NCBI GenBank assembly: GCA_902797405.1
Contig: CADBSP010000265.1
Location: forward strand, 1-29,590
DNA length: 29,590 bases
Source of the DNA: an uncultured Eubacteriales bacterium
Lineage (GTDB): Bacteria > Bacillota > Clostridia > Peptostreptococcales > Anaerovoracaceae
Reading direction: 5' to 3'
Position 1 is the stretch's first letter. Each line of letters begins with the position of its first letter. Below, in pieces: positions 13,827 through 22,643 of this stretch. A program made the translations under genes and the position numbers. The notes under the pieces were generated by a model. The model was not told where the DNA came from, searched no databases, and saw nothing but the letters and a program-made list of their open reading frames with translations.

Positions 13827-16160
13827 ATGTATTCTAGAAAAAAAGTATTAAATATATCTGAAAACTGTTTAGGGGATAAGTATTGTTTTTTGCTTGATGA
13901 ACAAGGTGCGTTTACACCTATTGGTGAGGGTGGAACTGGTGTGGTCTATAAAGCAGAACAAGTATTTGATAGGAATAATAATGTTGTTACGCCTAGAGCA
14001 ATCAAATTTTTTGCATTTAAAGAAGATTTGGTTGAAGAGTATGGATATGCATCAAATGATAGCTTTAAAACTGAAATCATCAACATCACACAGTTTAATC
14101 ACCAGAATATAATTAAAGTAATAGACGGAGATTGTTACCAAATAATAATAGACAATTGTCCGATTAAAATCCCATATACCGTTACTGAGTATATCGACGG
14201 TTGCACACTAGAAAGCATTTTTGAATATAAAAATTCTTCTAATCTAAAGAGCTTTCTTTCTTCGGAGGAACAGGTTTTTAATATTTTTTCACAAATCGCA
14301 AAAGGTGTAGTTTATCTTCATGATAACAATTTTTTCCACTGTGATATTGCTCCTAAGAATATTTTTTTAAAAAAGAATTCAAAAGCTGAATGGTTTGCAA
14401 TAGTTGGAGATCTTGGTGCAGGGCGAACACTGACAAAAGGAAGCTTCAAGGAAACGAAAGTCATCGGGACATATGATTATATGCCCGATGATGTAAAAGT
14501 ATTAAAAAATAGGAACATTAGCTGGGAAAAATTTCGGGAACTTCAGCCTAAATGGGATTTGTTTGGTATACAACATACAATCACAGATACAATTGATCTA
14601 ATAAAGAATAGTGGTATTCTTTTGGATATGTGGCATCTTGAGCGTCTTCGCTCTAAACTCAAAGAAAAGGAATATAACAATTCAAAAGAGATACTTGATG
14701 ATATAGAGTTACTTCATCCAAATAACAAAAAAATTTTTAAACTTGATGAATTATCAGAAGCCAGTAATCAAATAAGACAAATAATAATTCCGTTATATCC
14801 AGCATTTCTATCTTATCGAATGTATTCTGTGACAAATCAATTTGTAATGCAAAGATTAGCTGATGTACCAAAACTTATAGAGGGATATTTGGTTTTTCCT
14901 GGAGCAAATCACTCAAGGTATGAACATTCATTAGGGACCTACGAATTGATGAGAAAAGCATTTGTGGCATTGCTTCGAAAAAAGAGTTATGCAGAGTTTT
15001 TTGATACTAGGACCATAATCATTGGTCTGATCTCCGCCATGCTGTCAAGTATATTTCATTTTCCGCTGTCATATGCAGAGATGGAACTGATGGGCCAAGA
15101 AAAAGAGCTGCTTCCACAGTTTGATAAGAGAGAGTTATTTGAGAGTATTATGATTTATAGAAAAGATGGCGGTGATAGTGATAATAAGTGCCTAATGGAT
15201 TGTATAAGTGAGGTTTATAATGAATATAATATTTCATTGGATGAATTAAAATATGTGATTTTTGGTAAAAATATTTATGAGAAGCGTAATGATAAATTAG
15301 AAGTCTTATATAATCTGCTTAATTCTTCAGTTGGTGTTCGTAATGTGGACTATATTATGAGAGATTCATATCATATAGGCATTAATTATTACATTGATAC
15401 AGAAGCATTGTTTTCTTCAATGTCAATTCATAATGAAGAGTTTTGCTTGAATCAAATTGGAGTAAGTACTGCAGAACAGGTGATTATTAACAGATACTGG
15501 CTTTTTAAAAGAGTATATTGGTGTGAGCCTACTAGAGCTATTATAGCATTGCTGAAATATGCCTATTTTATTGTTAATTCTGAGGCTTTTTATAAAAAAT
15601 TGATTGAGATAATTCCGTTTGGAACAAGAAGTGATATTGAATCCATAATGGTCGAGTTTGCACCTAAGGAAAGTAGAGAATGTGTGAAAGGAATATTATC
15701 ATTCATAGATGATAAGAGTTGCCAAAGATATGTGAGGGTATTGTCAATTGGGAGAAATTACACAATAAAAAATGCTGGAGTAATTTGGAGAAAATTTAAT
15801 GAAAAGAACTATTCTGAAAGAGAGACTATAAGGGAAAAGCTAGAGGATGAAATAATAAAAACATATGGTATAGAGGAAGAAAGGCTGGGATTGCCCATTC
15901 TATTGATAGATATGCCTTTTGCGAACATCAACATGAATTTAGGGAGCGAGATTAAGATATTAAAACATGATGGTAATGAAAGTTATTTACAGGAGGTATC
16001 ACCTATGATTGAAAATCTTTCAAAATCATTCAATGATCAGTTAGTATTATTACGTGTTTTTTTAAGACCAGATATTTATAAGAAATATATAAATAGTAGT
16101 GAAAAAATAGTAAAGAACTTAGAAAGAAAAATCTACGATTGGTTATATGATTATCTATAG
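13827..16160 (+). CDS. Ser/Thr kinase fused to a degenerate SAMHD1-like HD domain
   Basis: A 777-residue protein. The kinase (about 25-300) has a glycine loop IGEGGTGVVYKAE (32-44), Lys60 in AIKFF, hinge EYIDG, catalytic loop HCDIAPKNIF (D173, N178) and metal site GDLG (D195), so it looks active. A second domain (about 325-560) follows the HD dNTPase/SAMHD1 pattern: FPGANHSRYEHSLG (H367) and NVDYIMRDSYHIGI (D508). The central HD motif, expected as HDIGHFP, reads SSIFHFP (S407, S408), so the metal site is incomplete. Residues 560-777 are an unrecognised helical region. It follows the HAD gene by 96 bases and is probably co-transcribed. A phage-conflict role is inference from architecture. Confidence 0.8.
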   Translation: MYSRKKVLNISENCLGDKYCFLLDEQGAFTPIGEGGTGVVYKAEQVFDRNNNVVTPRAIKFFAFKEDLVEEYGYASNDSFKTEIINITQFNHQNIIKVIDGDCYQIIIDNCPIKIPYTVTEYIDGCTLESIFEYKNSSNLKSFLSSEEQVFNIFSQIAKGVVYLHDNNFFHCDIAPKNIFLKKNSKAEWFAIVGDLGAGRTLTKGSFKETKVIGTYDYMPDDVKVLKNRNISWEKFRELQPKWDLFGIQHTITDTIDLIKNSGILLDMWHLERLRSKLKEKEYNNSKEILDDIELLHPNNKKIFKLDELSEASNQIRQIIIPLYPAFLSYRMYSVTNQFVMQRLADVPKLIEGYLVFPGANHSRYEHSLGTYELMRKAFVALLRKKSYAEFFDTRTIIIGLISAMLSSIFHFPLSYAEMELMGQEKELLPQFDKRELFESIMIYRKDGGDSDNKCLMDCISEVYNEYNISLDELKYVIFGKNIYEKRNDKLEVLYNLLNSSVGVRNVDYIMRDSYHIGINYYIDTEALFSSMSIHNEEFCLNQIGVSTAEQVIINRYWLFKRVYWCEPTRAIIALLKYAYFIVNSEAFYKKLIEIIPFGTRSDIESIMVEFAPKESRECVKGILSFIDDKSCQRYVRVLSIGRNYTIKNAGVIWRKFNEKNYSERETIREKLEDEIIKTYGIEEERLGLPILLIDMPFANINMNLGSEIKILKHDGNESYLQEVSPMIENLSKSFNDQLVLLRVFLRPDIYKKYINSSEKIVKNLERKIYDWLYDYL

Positions 16161-16568
16161 AGGAGACGTGTATGTTAATCAATGTGGAAGAATAATGCAG
16201 ATAGTGTAAAGAATGGAATCGTGTAGGAAGAGGAACGGTTGTGAAAAACAATGAATAGGAAATGTTCGAAATGGTTTGTAGAATTCCAGTTTGCTTATAT
16301 GGAAAGTGTTCCACATTTATGGGCCATTTTGTCTTTTTGATACTACCATTTGCAAATTAATGTATGAATTAGTGGACAGCCATCGGAACAATATTTATCC
16401 AACAGTAGTATTAGCTTTTGAGATATATGCTGGCGGTATAAATAGCATATATGTTGAGGAAATCGAGTATATAAAACTGATTGCGTGAAAAGTATAATCC
16501 GATTTTCTAAAATTATAAATCCATATAATTGTCCATACTGTGTTTGCAAAAAACTTGATTGTGACAAT

Positions 16569-16603
16569 ATACCGATAGTAATCCTCTATCGGTATTTTGT
16601 TTT
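16569..16603 (+). terminator. Rho-independent terminator
   Basis: ATACCGATAG (16569-16578) pairs with CTATCGGTAT (16586-16595), followed by TTTGTTTT. It probably ends the HAD/kinase transcript or a lost gene after it. Confidence 0.8.
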
Positions 16604-16680
16604 AATTAAGGAGACCTCTATTCAATTGACAATGTGTTTTCTAATTTCACACGATATTTGTATTTGCCAACTAAACATAA

Positions 16681-16785
16681 GTAAAGCATGACTACTCAGC
16701 CGGTAAAAGTAAGAATATAGGTTCTGGTTATAAAGTCACAATGACCGTAAATGGAAAGAGTTACACAACAACTGGGTGGAACTAA
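16681..16785 (+). pseudogene. C-terminal remnant of a secreted-protein paralogue
   Basis: The frame YSAGKSKNIGSGYKVTMT, then NGKSYTTTGWN and stop TAA 16783-16785, matches the C-terminus of the secreted protein at 20992-21552 (YTTGKSKVIGSGYRVTTT, then KGSYTVTRWA). DNA similarity starts near 16681. Everything upstream is gone, so this is the last 30 or so codons of a lost family member. It shows that this secreted family was once present at two places in the island. Confidence 0.65.
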
Positions 16786-17465
16786 AATAAGGGAACGACA
16801 AAACCGTGAAACGATGAGCAATCATTTCTAGTATGTAGTTCTCAACACATTGTTTAATTGTGTGAACTGAAAAAAGATAATATTCACAATTCATAACTAT
16901 TTGCCAATAAGATAACTAATTTAATAAAATAATGTGGAAAAACCACGGTGTTTTTTCTATACAAACGTAATTTGGGATAGTTAGTGTTTTTTCTATATAA
17001 AATCGGTTCGCCACACAACAAATTGTATATGTTGTAATTCCATCCAGGTTTTTTACTATTTACGGATATTTAAAAATCTAAACCAGATAAAGATACGTAT
17101 ATTCTTATAGAATTAGATATGAAAGGGGGCGAGTTTTGTCCGTACAACCCGTCCCTTGCTTTTGTATAGTGTTGTGTGTGTTATGGTTTTAATCTATAGA
17201 GGGAATAATGGTGCTTTTTGTGTTAGCCAGAGTTGGTTCATTTCTATAAGCTTTTAATTTGATTATCACACTAAATAATGTCGAATAATACATATATTAC
17301 AATGATTCCAAAAAAATGTCGAATTACAACTATGATATAATTAAAAAAACTATTTGTAATTGTATGAAATTATATTTCTCAGGCCAGAATTGTCGTTGAG
17401 AAAATACTACACGTAAAAAATTTGACTTCTATTTAGTTATAAACACCTTTGCTTGGAGCGATGAT

Positions 17466-18098
17466 ATGAGTAATAAAAAGAGTGTATGTATAATTGTAAT
17501 TATTATTCTATCTATAGTCATTCTAATTGGTCCAATCCTTATATCTGGATATACTACCAAAACCATTGATTATTTGAATATTTATGAGGTTAATGCTGAT
17601 AGGCCAGTTCATCTTGAAGATGTAGATGCTGAAAGCGCAGACAGATTGCAAGGGATACTAGATGAATATAGTAAATATATAAATACACCAAGTAATTATC
17701 GATATACAAGCACAGGCACGGAAGTCTTGTTAGAGTATTATGTGGATGATGGAGAGGGACCTTACGTGGAATTCATAAGTCTTTACGTAATCCTTAAAAC
17801 TCCAGAGGAAGCGAGACGGTACTTAGAAAAAGAAATCAATTCTAAAGTAGGGTATTCTATTAATCTTACAGAGATTCAGATGGTATCGAATATGGTTGAA
17901 TATTTGGGATACTATCATGATTTCCATGGTAAACAAATAATACTTGTTCAAGAAGGATCTGAAATAGAGATTGGGTATTATTGTAATATGTATGAGGAAT
18001 GGGAAGAAAAACACAATAAAAAATATGATAAAAAAAAGATTCCTGATTTTAAGGATTTATCGTATTTTTTTATAAACAATCTAATGATAAAGGATTGA
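17466..18098 (+). CDS. Membrane-anchored or secreted protein, unknown
   Basis: A 210-residue protein starting at ATG 17466 behind TTGGAGCG. A single hydrophobic segment (about 7-27, ICIIVIIILSIVILIGPIL in outline) anchors a soluble outer domain. That domain alternates strands and helices (EVLLEYYVDDGEGPYVEF, then KTPEEARRYLEKEI) and ends in a Lys-rich stretch. I do not recognise it. It stands alone between non-coding stretches. Its style, one span and an acidic outer domain, resembles the unknown protein at 8259 of the bacteriocin locus, but no sequence match is evident. Confidence 0.55.
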   Translation: MSNKKSVCIIVIIILSIVILIGPILISGYTTKTIDYLNIYEVNADRPVHLEDVDAESADRLQGILDEYSKYINTPSNYRYTSTGTEVLLEYYVDDGEGPYVEFISLYVILKTPEEARRYLEKEINSKVGYSINLTEIQMVSNMVEYLGYYHDFHGKQIILVQEGSEIEIGYYCNMYEEWEEKHNKKYDKKKIPDFKDLSYFFINNLMIKD

Positions 18099-18698
18099 TT
18101 TATCGGTTACTCTATCAAGGCCTGTACAGTTTATAAACGGTTCAAATAGTGTTATGGCAATATATTATAATCATCCAAGTACGTTGTTGCTGTTTTTCGG
18201 TTTATTTTAATTCTTTTGAAGTTTTCTGTTGTTTGTTCCAAGAGGTTTTAGTTTTATTACCGCATTCTCATCTATTATTATTAGCACTACTTTTCACATT
18301 CGGTATTAGTATATCCCATCCGTTCTATAAAAAAATGTTAATAATACAGATAATTACATAGTGCAGTATCTGGTGTGATTGTTGAGGAATAGTTATAAAT
18401 AGAAAACAGAAAATGGCAAATAAATGCTTAGGGTATACAACGGGTTCAATTATTTGTATGAGGAGCCATTATATGCAATAATAAAAAATGAGAATATCCG
18501 ATAATTATGTAATAATCCCATACTTACAGATTAAATGAATTCAAAGATTTTTCTTTCCTTAGAATACAGAAGAGATTTTACGCAAAATTATTTACACTGT
18601 CGTATATGGTTCGTATACGGTGTTGAGACTAGTTGTAATACTGTCAAAATTCTCGAATTATAGTGATGCCATAAATGTTGGGAAGTGAAAGTGATAAT
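18099..18698. other. Non-coding stretch of 600 bases
   Basis: No supported gene. A 70-codon frame at 18149-18361 has no SD and an unlikely Cys/Leu-rich composition. A hairpin CGTATA (18602-18607) / TATACG (18615-18620) with outer ACAC/GTGT pairing lies at about 18595-18625 without a T tract. The rest is AT-rich with no clear signal. Confidence 0.4.
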
Positions 18699-18932
18699 TC
18701 AGTTTTTAATCATATATTCTTCGGCTACACTAATAAGTTTGCTTGGAGATACTCCTAATGCATCACAAATCGCCCAAATGGTATCTAATCTAGGTATTAC
18801 TTTGCCATTCTCTATATCGCTCAAATGACTTCTTGGAATATCTGCTCGTCCGCTAAGGACTTCTTGGGATATCCTTTTTCTTGTTCTATATTCTCGAATA
18901 ACATTGCCTACAATTCCACGTTTATACTCCAT
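18699..18932 (-). CDS. XRE-family helix-turn-helix regulator
   Basis: A 77-residue repressor-type protein on the minus strand. I start at ATG 18932 because AGAGGTTAAA precedes it and the broken paralogue at 6770-7003 starts at the same residue; the frame is open six codons further. The helix-turn-helix is RKRISQEVLSGRADIPRSHL, followed by SDIENGKVIPRLDTIW and AICDALGVSPSKL, a classic XRE layout filling almost the whole protein. Upstream is a dyad shared with the paralogue, so it probably represses its own promoter and perhaps the divergent amidase operon and the 7.0-kb site as well. Confidence 0.85.
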   Translation of the reverse strand: MEYKRGIVGNVIREYRTRKRISQEVLSGRADIPRSHLSDIENGKVIPRLDTIWAICDALGVSPSKLISVAEEYMIKN

Positions 18933-19312
18933 TTTAACCTCTACTTTCATTTCAAGAAATGTACATATTAGTAATAGAGTAAAATAGAATAATTAAAGGA
19001 CTGTCGGGTTTTACCGACAAACGAATTGTTAACAATAAATGGATATTTAATGAAATAGCGGTGTATGATCTATAATTGCATAACATATTAGGGGGAGCAA
19101 CAATGTTGCTGAGCACACTATGGTAATGTGATTTTCCAGAATAAATAAAGGGATATGAACTTAAGAATATATTCTTCATGTGATTATGAATACAAAAATA
19201 ACTATTATAATGGCCAAGATGTCCAAAGGTATTGATTACGGTTTAAAGCTCATGTAAAAATATGTTCCATAAAAGCATTTATTGATAAAAATAGAAAGGA
19301 AGGTGAATAACA
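18933..19312. promoter_or_regulatory. Divergent control region with XRE operator
   Basis: TGTCGG (19002-19007) and CCGACA (19014-19019) form a perfect dyad, homologous to that at 7076-7089 and equally spaced from the shared TTTTACTCTATTA (minus strand). Further right, 19200-19257 is related to 8119-8163 and encodes a 15-codon frame MAKMSKGIDYGLKLM. No clear promoter for the amidase gene was found. Confidence 0.5.
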
Positions 19313-20455
19313 ATGAAAAGGATATTTTTGGTTTTCATTATAGTTAGTGTTTTAGTTGCAAGCACGTTAATTGGGTGGGCTGATGAATCCAAAGAGAATG
19401 GTAGTGTTGGGAGCCATGAGGAAAATATAAGCATAAAGGAAGAATTTGACGACACATTCTCTTTGAAAAAAGAAACCATTATCCTAGACGGGGTACAGAC
19501 GAACCTGTTTAGGGAATTCACTTCACAGGAAAATGCACTTATGCAAGTGAAAAAAAGATGTTCAATATTATTAAACAAAATCATGAATAGTCATGATTTG
19601 GAGGTATTAACAGAAAGCAATTGGCAAGATTACTACACCAAAATGAAAGCTATTTTCGATGATGAAAAAACAAAGAATCTGGTTAAAGAGAGTGATTATG
19701 AATACCGTTACCTAAGAGCTTTTTTTGATATCTATGAGAATAAGTATAAAAATGACAAGGTGAAAGCACTAGCGTCACTAGACAAGAAAAAAGTCATCAT
19801 GGATGATGGAGCAAAAAAAACAGTAGAAGAAGTGCTAGCGGAAAATCTTCCATATGATGAAACCATATCAAGGGAGTTTTACGATGGAGTAAGAGGTGAG
19901 ATAGAAAGCCAGGCATCTTCACCTAAATCTGTCCCTAATGTTTCAAGGGCAGTTTACTATGCGAACAAGTACGCGTATTCGCCAAATCATTACCAATACT
20001 ATGTCTTCTCATTTGGAGATTGTACTAACTTTATTTCACAAATACTTGAGTACTCTGGAGTTGGTCAAATAGTATATAATAGTGTATATTCTGGCTGGTG
20101 GCATAAATACTATTCTAGTAGCGCACACCATGAACACTCCAGATCTTGGACCATGGCAGATACATTTGCAAGGTATATGGGTGTGACATTAACAAGAACC
20201 AATCATAGAGCTTTTAGCGAGAAAGTGTATAAGGGATGCATTATTGGAGCTGATTTTTATAATGATGGAGATTGGGACCATTTAGGGTTTGTGACCGCAA
20301 AGGACAATTATGCTGCCACTTACAATGGGTGGTATTACTATGACTACAAGGTGGCACAGCATACATCAAATTATCACAGATGGGTCAGTAATAGTGATAA
20401 TAATTGGGAATACATTGGTTCTGATGGTGGCAAATATGCAAGAATACGGGGATAG
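19313..20455 (+). CDS. Secreted Amidase_6-domain protein
   Basis: A 380-residue secreted protein with the SD AAAGGAAGGTGA. A signal peptide spans about 1-23. Residues 45-200 are a helical, charged region. The C-terminal domain (about 208-380) has the Amidase_6 layout: AVYYANKYAYSPN, FSFGDCTNFISQIL (Cys237), HSRSWTMADTFA, GDWDHLGFVTA (His323) and KVAQHTSNYHRW. This putative Cys/His amidase or peptidase family is found in clostridial and bacillar secreted proteins; its substrate is not established, with peptidoglycan or peptides the usual guess. It is followed by a small membrane-protein gene 54 bases on and lies divergent from the XRE regulator. Confidence 0.82.
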   Translation: MKRIFLVFIIVSVLVASTLIGWADESKENGSVGSHEENISIKEEFDDTFSLKKETIILDGVQTNLFREFTSQENALMQVKKRCSILLNKIMNSHDLEVLTESNWQDYYTKMKAIFDDEKTKNLVKESDYEYRYLRAFFDIYENKYKNDKVKALASLDKKKVIMDDGAKKTVEEVLAENLPYDETISREFYDGVRGEIESQASSPKSVPNVSRAVYYANKYAYSPNHYQYYVFSFGDCTNFISQILEYSGVGQIVYNSVYSGWWHKYYSSSAHHEHSRSWTMADTFARYMGVTLTRTNHRAFSEKVYKGCIIGADFYNDGDWDHLGFVTAKDNYAATYNGWYYYDYKVAQHTSNYHRWVSNSDNNWEYIGSDGGKYARIRG

Positions 20456-20509
20456 TATGTTTGCATATGGTTAATAGTTATATAAAACTATATGAAGGGT
20501 TCTTCTGCT

Positions 20510-20893
20510 ATGAAAACTATAATAAATGTTCTAAGCCGCAGTATACCTTTATTATTTTTGCTGTTGATTTGGATAGATATGGAGGGCGTGACCCAGTATA
20601 CGGGTTATATAATTTATAGTTATGATAGACTAACATACACTTTAGGATTGGTGATTCTATTTATCCCTGTATTAATCAAAACAAATTCATTAATTAAATC
20701 TAGTATTGGGTTAGCAGGTAACTTTTTATTTTGGGGTCGTTTATTGTATAAAGCTTCAACAAAAATGAATCCTAAATATCTTACCGCTGGGTTTTACGCT
20801 ACAGTTTTAGTGGTGGCTATCTCAATAGGAATACAGGTGTATTTAATCTATAAAGAAGGTATGTTGAATAACTACAATAATGAAAAGGTATGA
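20510..20893 (+). CDS. Small membrane protein, unknown
   Basis: A 127-residue protein with four predicted membrane segments (about 8-22, 38-55, 62-80, 96-118) and a short charged tail. I prefer ATG 20510, which has AAGGGTT upstream; ATG 20492 in the same frame lies too close to any SD. It probably shares a transcript with the amidase gene before it. A four-helix protein beside a secreted enzyme could be an immunity or export partner, but nothing in the sequence proves this. A short palindrome ATGAATT/AATTCAT (20890-20906) overlaps its stop codon. Confidence 0.55.
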   Translation: MKTIINVLSRSIPLLFLLLIWIDMEGVTQYTGYIIYSYDRLTYTLGLVILFIPVLIKTNSLIKSSIGLAGNFLFWGRLLYKASTKMNPKYLTAGFYATVLVVAISIGIQVYLIYKEGMLNNYNNEKV

Positions 20894-20944
20894 ATTAGAA
20901 TTCATTATCATTTATCATTTCCGCGTCGGCATTTTGATTTTAAG

Positions 20945-20991
20945 AAAGGAGGGTATGATTTAGATACACGCTAAATCATATTAAGCAGAAA
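20945..20991 (+). promoter_or_regulatory. SD-hairpin leader of the secreted-protein gene
   Basis: AAAGGAGGG (20945-20953) is followed at once by a perfect 10-base stem TATGATTTAG (20954-20963) / CTAAATCATA (20971-20980) with a 7-base loop, then 11 bases to ATG 20992. The SD is useful only if the folded hairpin brings it close to the start. A two-codon frame ATG ATT TAG lies in the left arm. Confidence 0.55.
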
Positions 20992-21552
20992 ATGAAAAAG
21001 AGAATAATAAGAATTACATCCACAATATTAGCAATGACAATGCTTCTGACTGCGACATTTGCATTCGCAGCAGAGGGTAATTCATCTGCAGATGGAACCA
21101 ATCGAAAGAATAGTGAAGATGATGTTATCATAGCAATTGATAAAGACGTTCCCGTTATTTCTATAGGCAAAGCTATTGGTGGTGGTGATGAAGTCGGTAC
21201 TAATGGTGTAAAAGAGAGATACCGGATCACAACAAAAGTTGTTTCGACGAAGACAGATAGTTACTATGTCACAACGCCCCAATCGGTTGCTGTTACGACA
21301 TTGCAGGCGGTTATAATCGGTTGGTATACATCATATTTCGGCATTCCTCAGGGGATTGCTAGTGGGCTCGCAAGCGGTGTTATAAGTCTTATGGCATACC
21401 CCTATCCTGCTGGTAAATATACTTTCAAAAGGGAATTCCTCCAGAAAGTGCAAACAAGTTATACAACCGGTAAAAGCAAAGTAATTGGCTCAGGATACAG
21501 AGTTACAACAACAAATAGTAAGGGGAGCTACACTGTTACAAGGTGGGCGTAA
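20992..21552 (+). CDS. Secreted protein of unknown function
   Basis: A 186-residue protein with a clear signal peptide (about 1-25, IRITSTILAMTMLLTATFAFA). The mature part has an acidic N-terminus (KNSEDDVIIAIDKDV), a Gly/Ala-rich hydrophobic middle (GIPQGIASGLASGVISLMA) that might insert in a membrane, and a Thr-rich, basic C-terminus (KVIGSGYRVTTT). The hydrophobic Gly-rich middle is compatible with a pore-forming or bacteriocin-like protein, and a membrane-protein gene follows 13 bases later, but I do not recognise the family. A remnant of a paralogue lies at 16681-16785. Its SD is 38 bases upstream behind a hairpin. Confidence 0.65.
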   Translation: MKKRIIRITSTILAMTMLLTATFAFAAEGNSSADGTNRKNSEDDVIIAIDKDVPVISIGKAIGGGDEVGTNGVKERYRITTKVVSTKTDSYYVTTPQSVAVTTLQAVIIGWYTSYFGIPQGIASGLASGVISLMAYPYPAGKYTFKREFLQKVQTSYTTGKSKVIGSGYRVTTTNSKGSYTVTRWA

Positions 21553-21565
21553 TTGAGGCGATATA

Positions 21566-21961
21566 ATGCGTGGAGAAAAAATCGTAAAAATAATTCCATA
21601 CTCTAATGTAAGGCTACTGGAAGCGGTTCTCTTTCTTGTGTATGCGGTGCTATCATATATATACTTGAAAGATGATGCGCAGCATGTGATAGGTGTTGGA
21701 AGCATAGCTATTATGGTGATCTTTGAACTCATCTTAGTGCCATATCCACAGCGAACCGTCTTTCAAAAATGCAACAAGCATTGGAAAACCCTATTTTGGA
21801 TTGTAATCTCAGCTTTAGTGGTAAGTTTATATTTCTTCACAGCTCCGGTATGTTTTGCGGCGTACTATTTATATATCTTTATCATGGCCAAACGTCACCA
21901 TTTGGACGCGTATAGCTCAAAAGAAGAGCTTAAGGAGAAATATGCTGATGTTATGCTATAA
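21566..21961 (+). CDS. Membrane protein, possible immunity partner
   Basis: A 131-residue protein starting at ATG 21566 behind TTGAGGCGA. Four hydrophobic segments (about 17-35, 41-60, 73-92, 94-108) and a charged cytoplasmic tail (KRHHLDAYSSKEELKEKY) are seen. It follows the secreted-protein gene by 13 bases and ends at a terminator, so the two form a pair. Small multi-span proteins encoded after a secreted peptide often give immunity to it; here that is inference only. Confidence 0.6.
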   Translation: MRGEKIVKIIPYSNVRLLEAVLFLVYAVLSYIYLKDDAQHVIGVGSIAIMVIFELILVPYPQRTVFQKCNKHWKTLFWIVISALVVSLYFFTAPVCFAAYYLYIFIMAKRHHLDAYSSKEELKEKYADVML

Positions 21962-22011
21962 TTGTTTCAACTAGCAGAAATCTTGGAAGGGATTTTCGAT
22001 ATTAATTATAG

Positions 22012-22058
22012 AAGAGAACTTGGTTTACTTGATTAAGCACTGCTGAGTTCTCTTTTAT
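22012..22058 (+). terminator. Rho-independent terminator
   Basis: AAGAGAACT (22012-22020) pairs with AGTTCTCTT (22046-22054), followed by TTTATT. It has a long 25-base loop. It ends the secreted/membrane pair. Confidence 0.7.
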
Positions 22059-22185
22059 TATATCCTCTTAATTCAAATATTATGCCTTATGCTGTAGAAT
22101 ATGAGTACATCAACAAAATGTCAGTTATTGGAAGTCGGCATTCACCAACGATAAAAGTTACAGAGCCTTTTTTACTTTATTGAGC

Positions 22186-22201
22186 GTATGATGTTTCATA
22201 C
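22186..22201 (+). repeat. Hairpin element ahead of the broken HAD copy
   Basis: GTATGA (22186-22191) and TCATAC (22196-22201) flank a TGTT loop, preceded by GAGC just as in the leader at 13780. It occupies the same place relative to the decayed HAD copy as the element at 12345 does to the intact HAD gene. Confidence 0.4.
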
Positions 22202-22355
22202 AATTAAATGCAAAAATGGCTAATAATAATACAATAATTGCGGATGATATTGATTAAGAATGAGATAAGGAGTAGTTATTAGTAAAAATGTGTTTCGGTT
22301 TTTATTTCTAGCAAAGATATACAAGAAGGGATTATTTTAGAGAGTTTAGTATCTA

Positions 22356-22567
22356 AAACAAGTATGAAAAGCAATAAACGGGAGATTTGCATGTACTTGA
22401 TACATTAACTTTACATGATATGTAGACGCAAAGATATTTAGATCGTAATGAAAAAAGTATTGTGCAGCAAATATAGTATACTGACGAGTAATCGTAAAAT
22501 GGATTAAGGGACTTGCATACATGTATATGAAAAAGCACTCAAAGAGAAAAATACTGTTTGCAAATGA
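22356..22567 (+). pseudogene. 5' fragment of a second HAD gene copy
   Basis: This stretch aligns with bases 12555-12797 of the intact HAD gene. Clear matches are the start (ACAAGTATGAAAAG), and near the end GACGAGTAATCG, AAATGGATTAAGGGACTTGC and ATACATGTATATG. Several short deletions and in-frame stops are present, and the nucleophile motif region is scrambled, so it is not functional. The match ends abruptly near 22567; homology to the 3' part of the same gene resumes at 25969. Confidence 0.75.
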
Positions 22568-22643
22568 TCTTCTTATAGAAATATGATAATAGAATCTTTT
22601 TCTATTGACAAGCGGATAATTAAATGCACTAATGTGACCGATT

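Larger units (their letters stand above)
16161..17465 (+). other. Decayed intergenic region of 1.3 kb
   Basis: It contains a possible gene tail at 16291-16488 (HRNNIYPTVVLAFEIYAGG, no SD), a terminator at 16569, a fragment of a secreted-protein gene at 16693, a weak hairpin GTGGAAAAACCAC at 16934-16946 before a T tract, and an imperfect terminator-like hairpin at 17122-17165. Upstream of the next gene TGATATAAT (17333-17341) is an extended -10 candidate without a good -35. Nothing else is coding. Confidence 0.45.
21962..22355 (+). other. Spacer with terminator, hairpin and decayed HAD upstream region
   Basis: After the terminator (22012-22058) the sequence resembles the region ahead of the intact HAD gene: the TACATCAACAAAATG string at 22105, a hairpin at 22186, and a 13-codon frame at 22216-22257 (MANNNTIIADDID), related to the tail at 12416-12454. 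There is no functional gene. Confidence 0.4.

Noticed and set aside
18149..18361. 70-codon frame between the anchored protein and the XRE gene
   Set aside because: No SD, GTG start, and Cys/Leu/Ile-rich composition typical of chance frames in AT-rich DNA.
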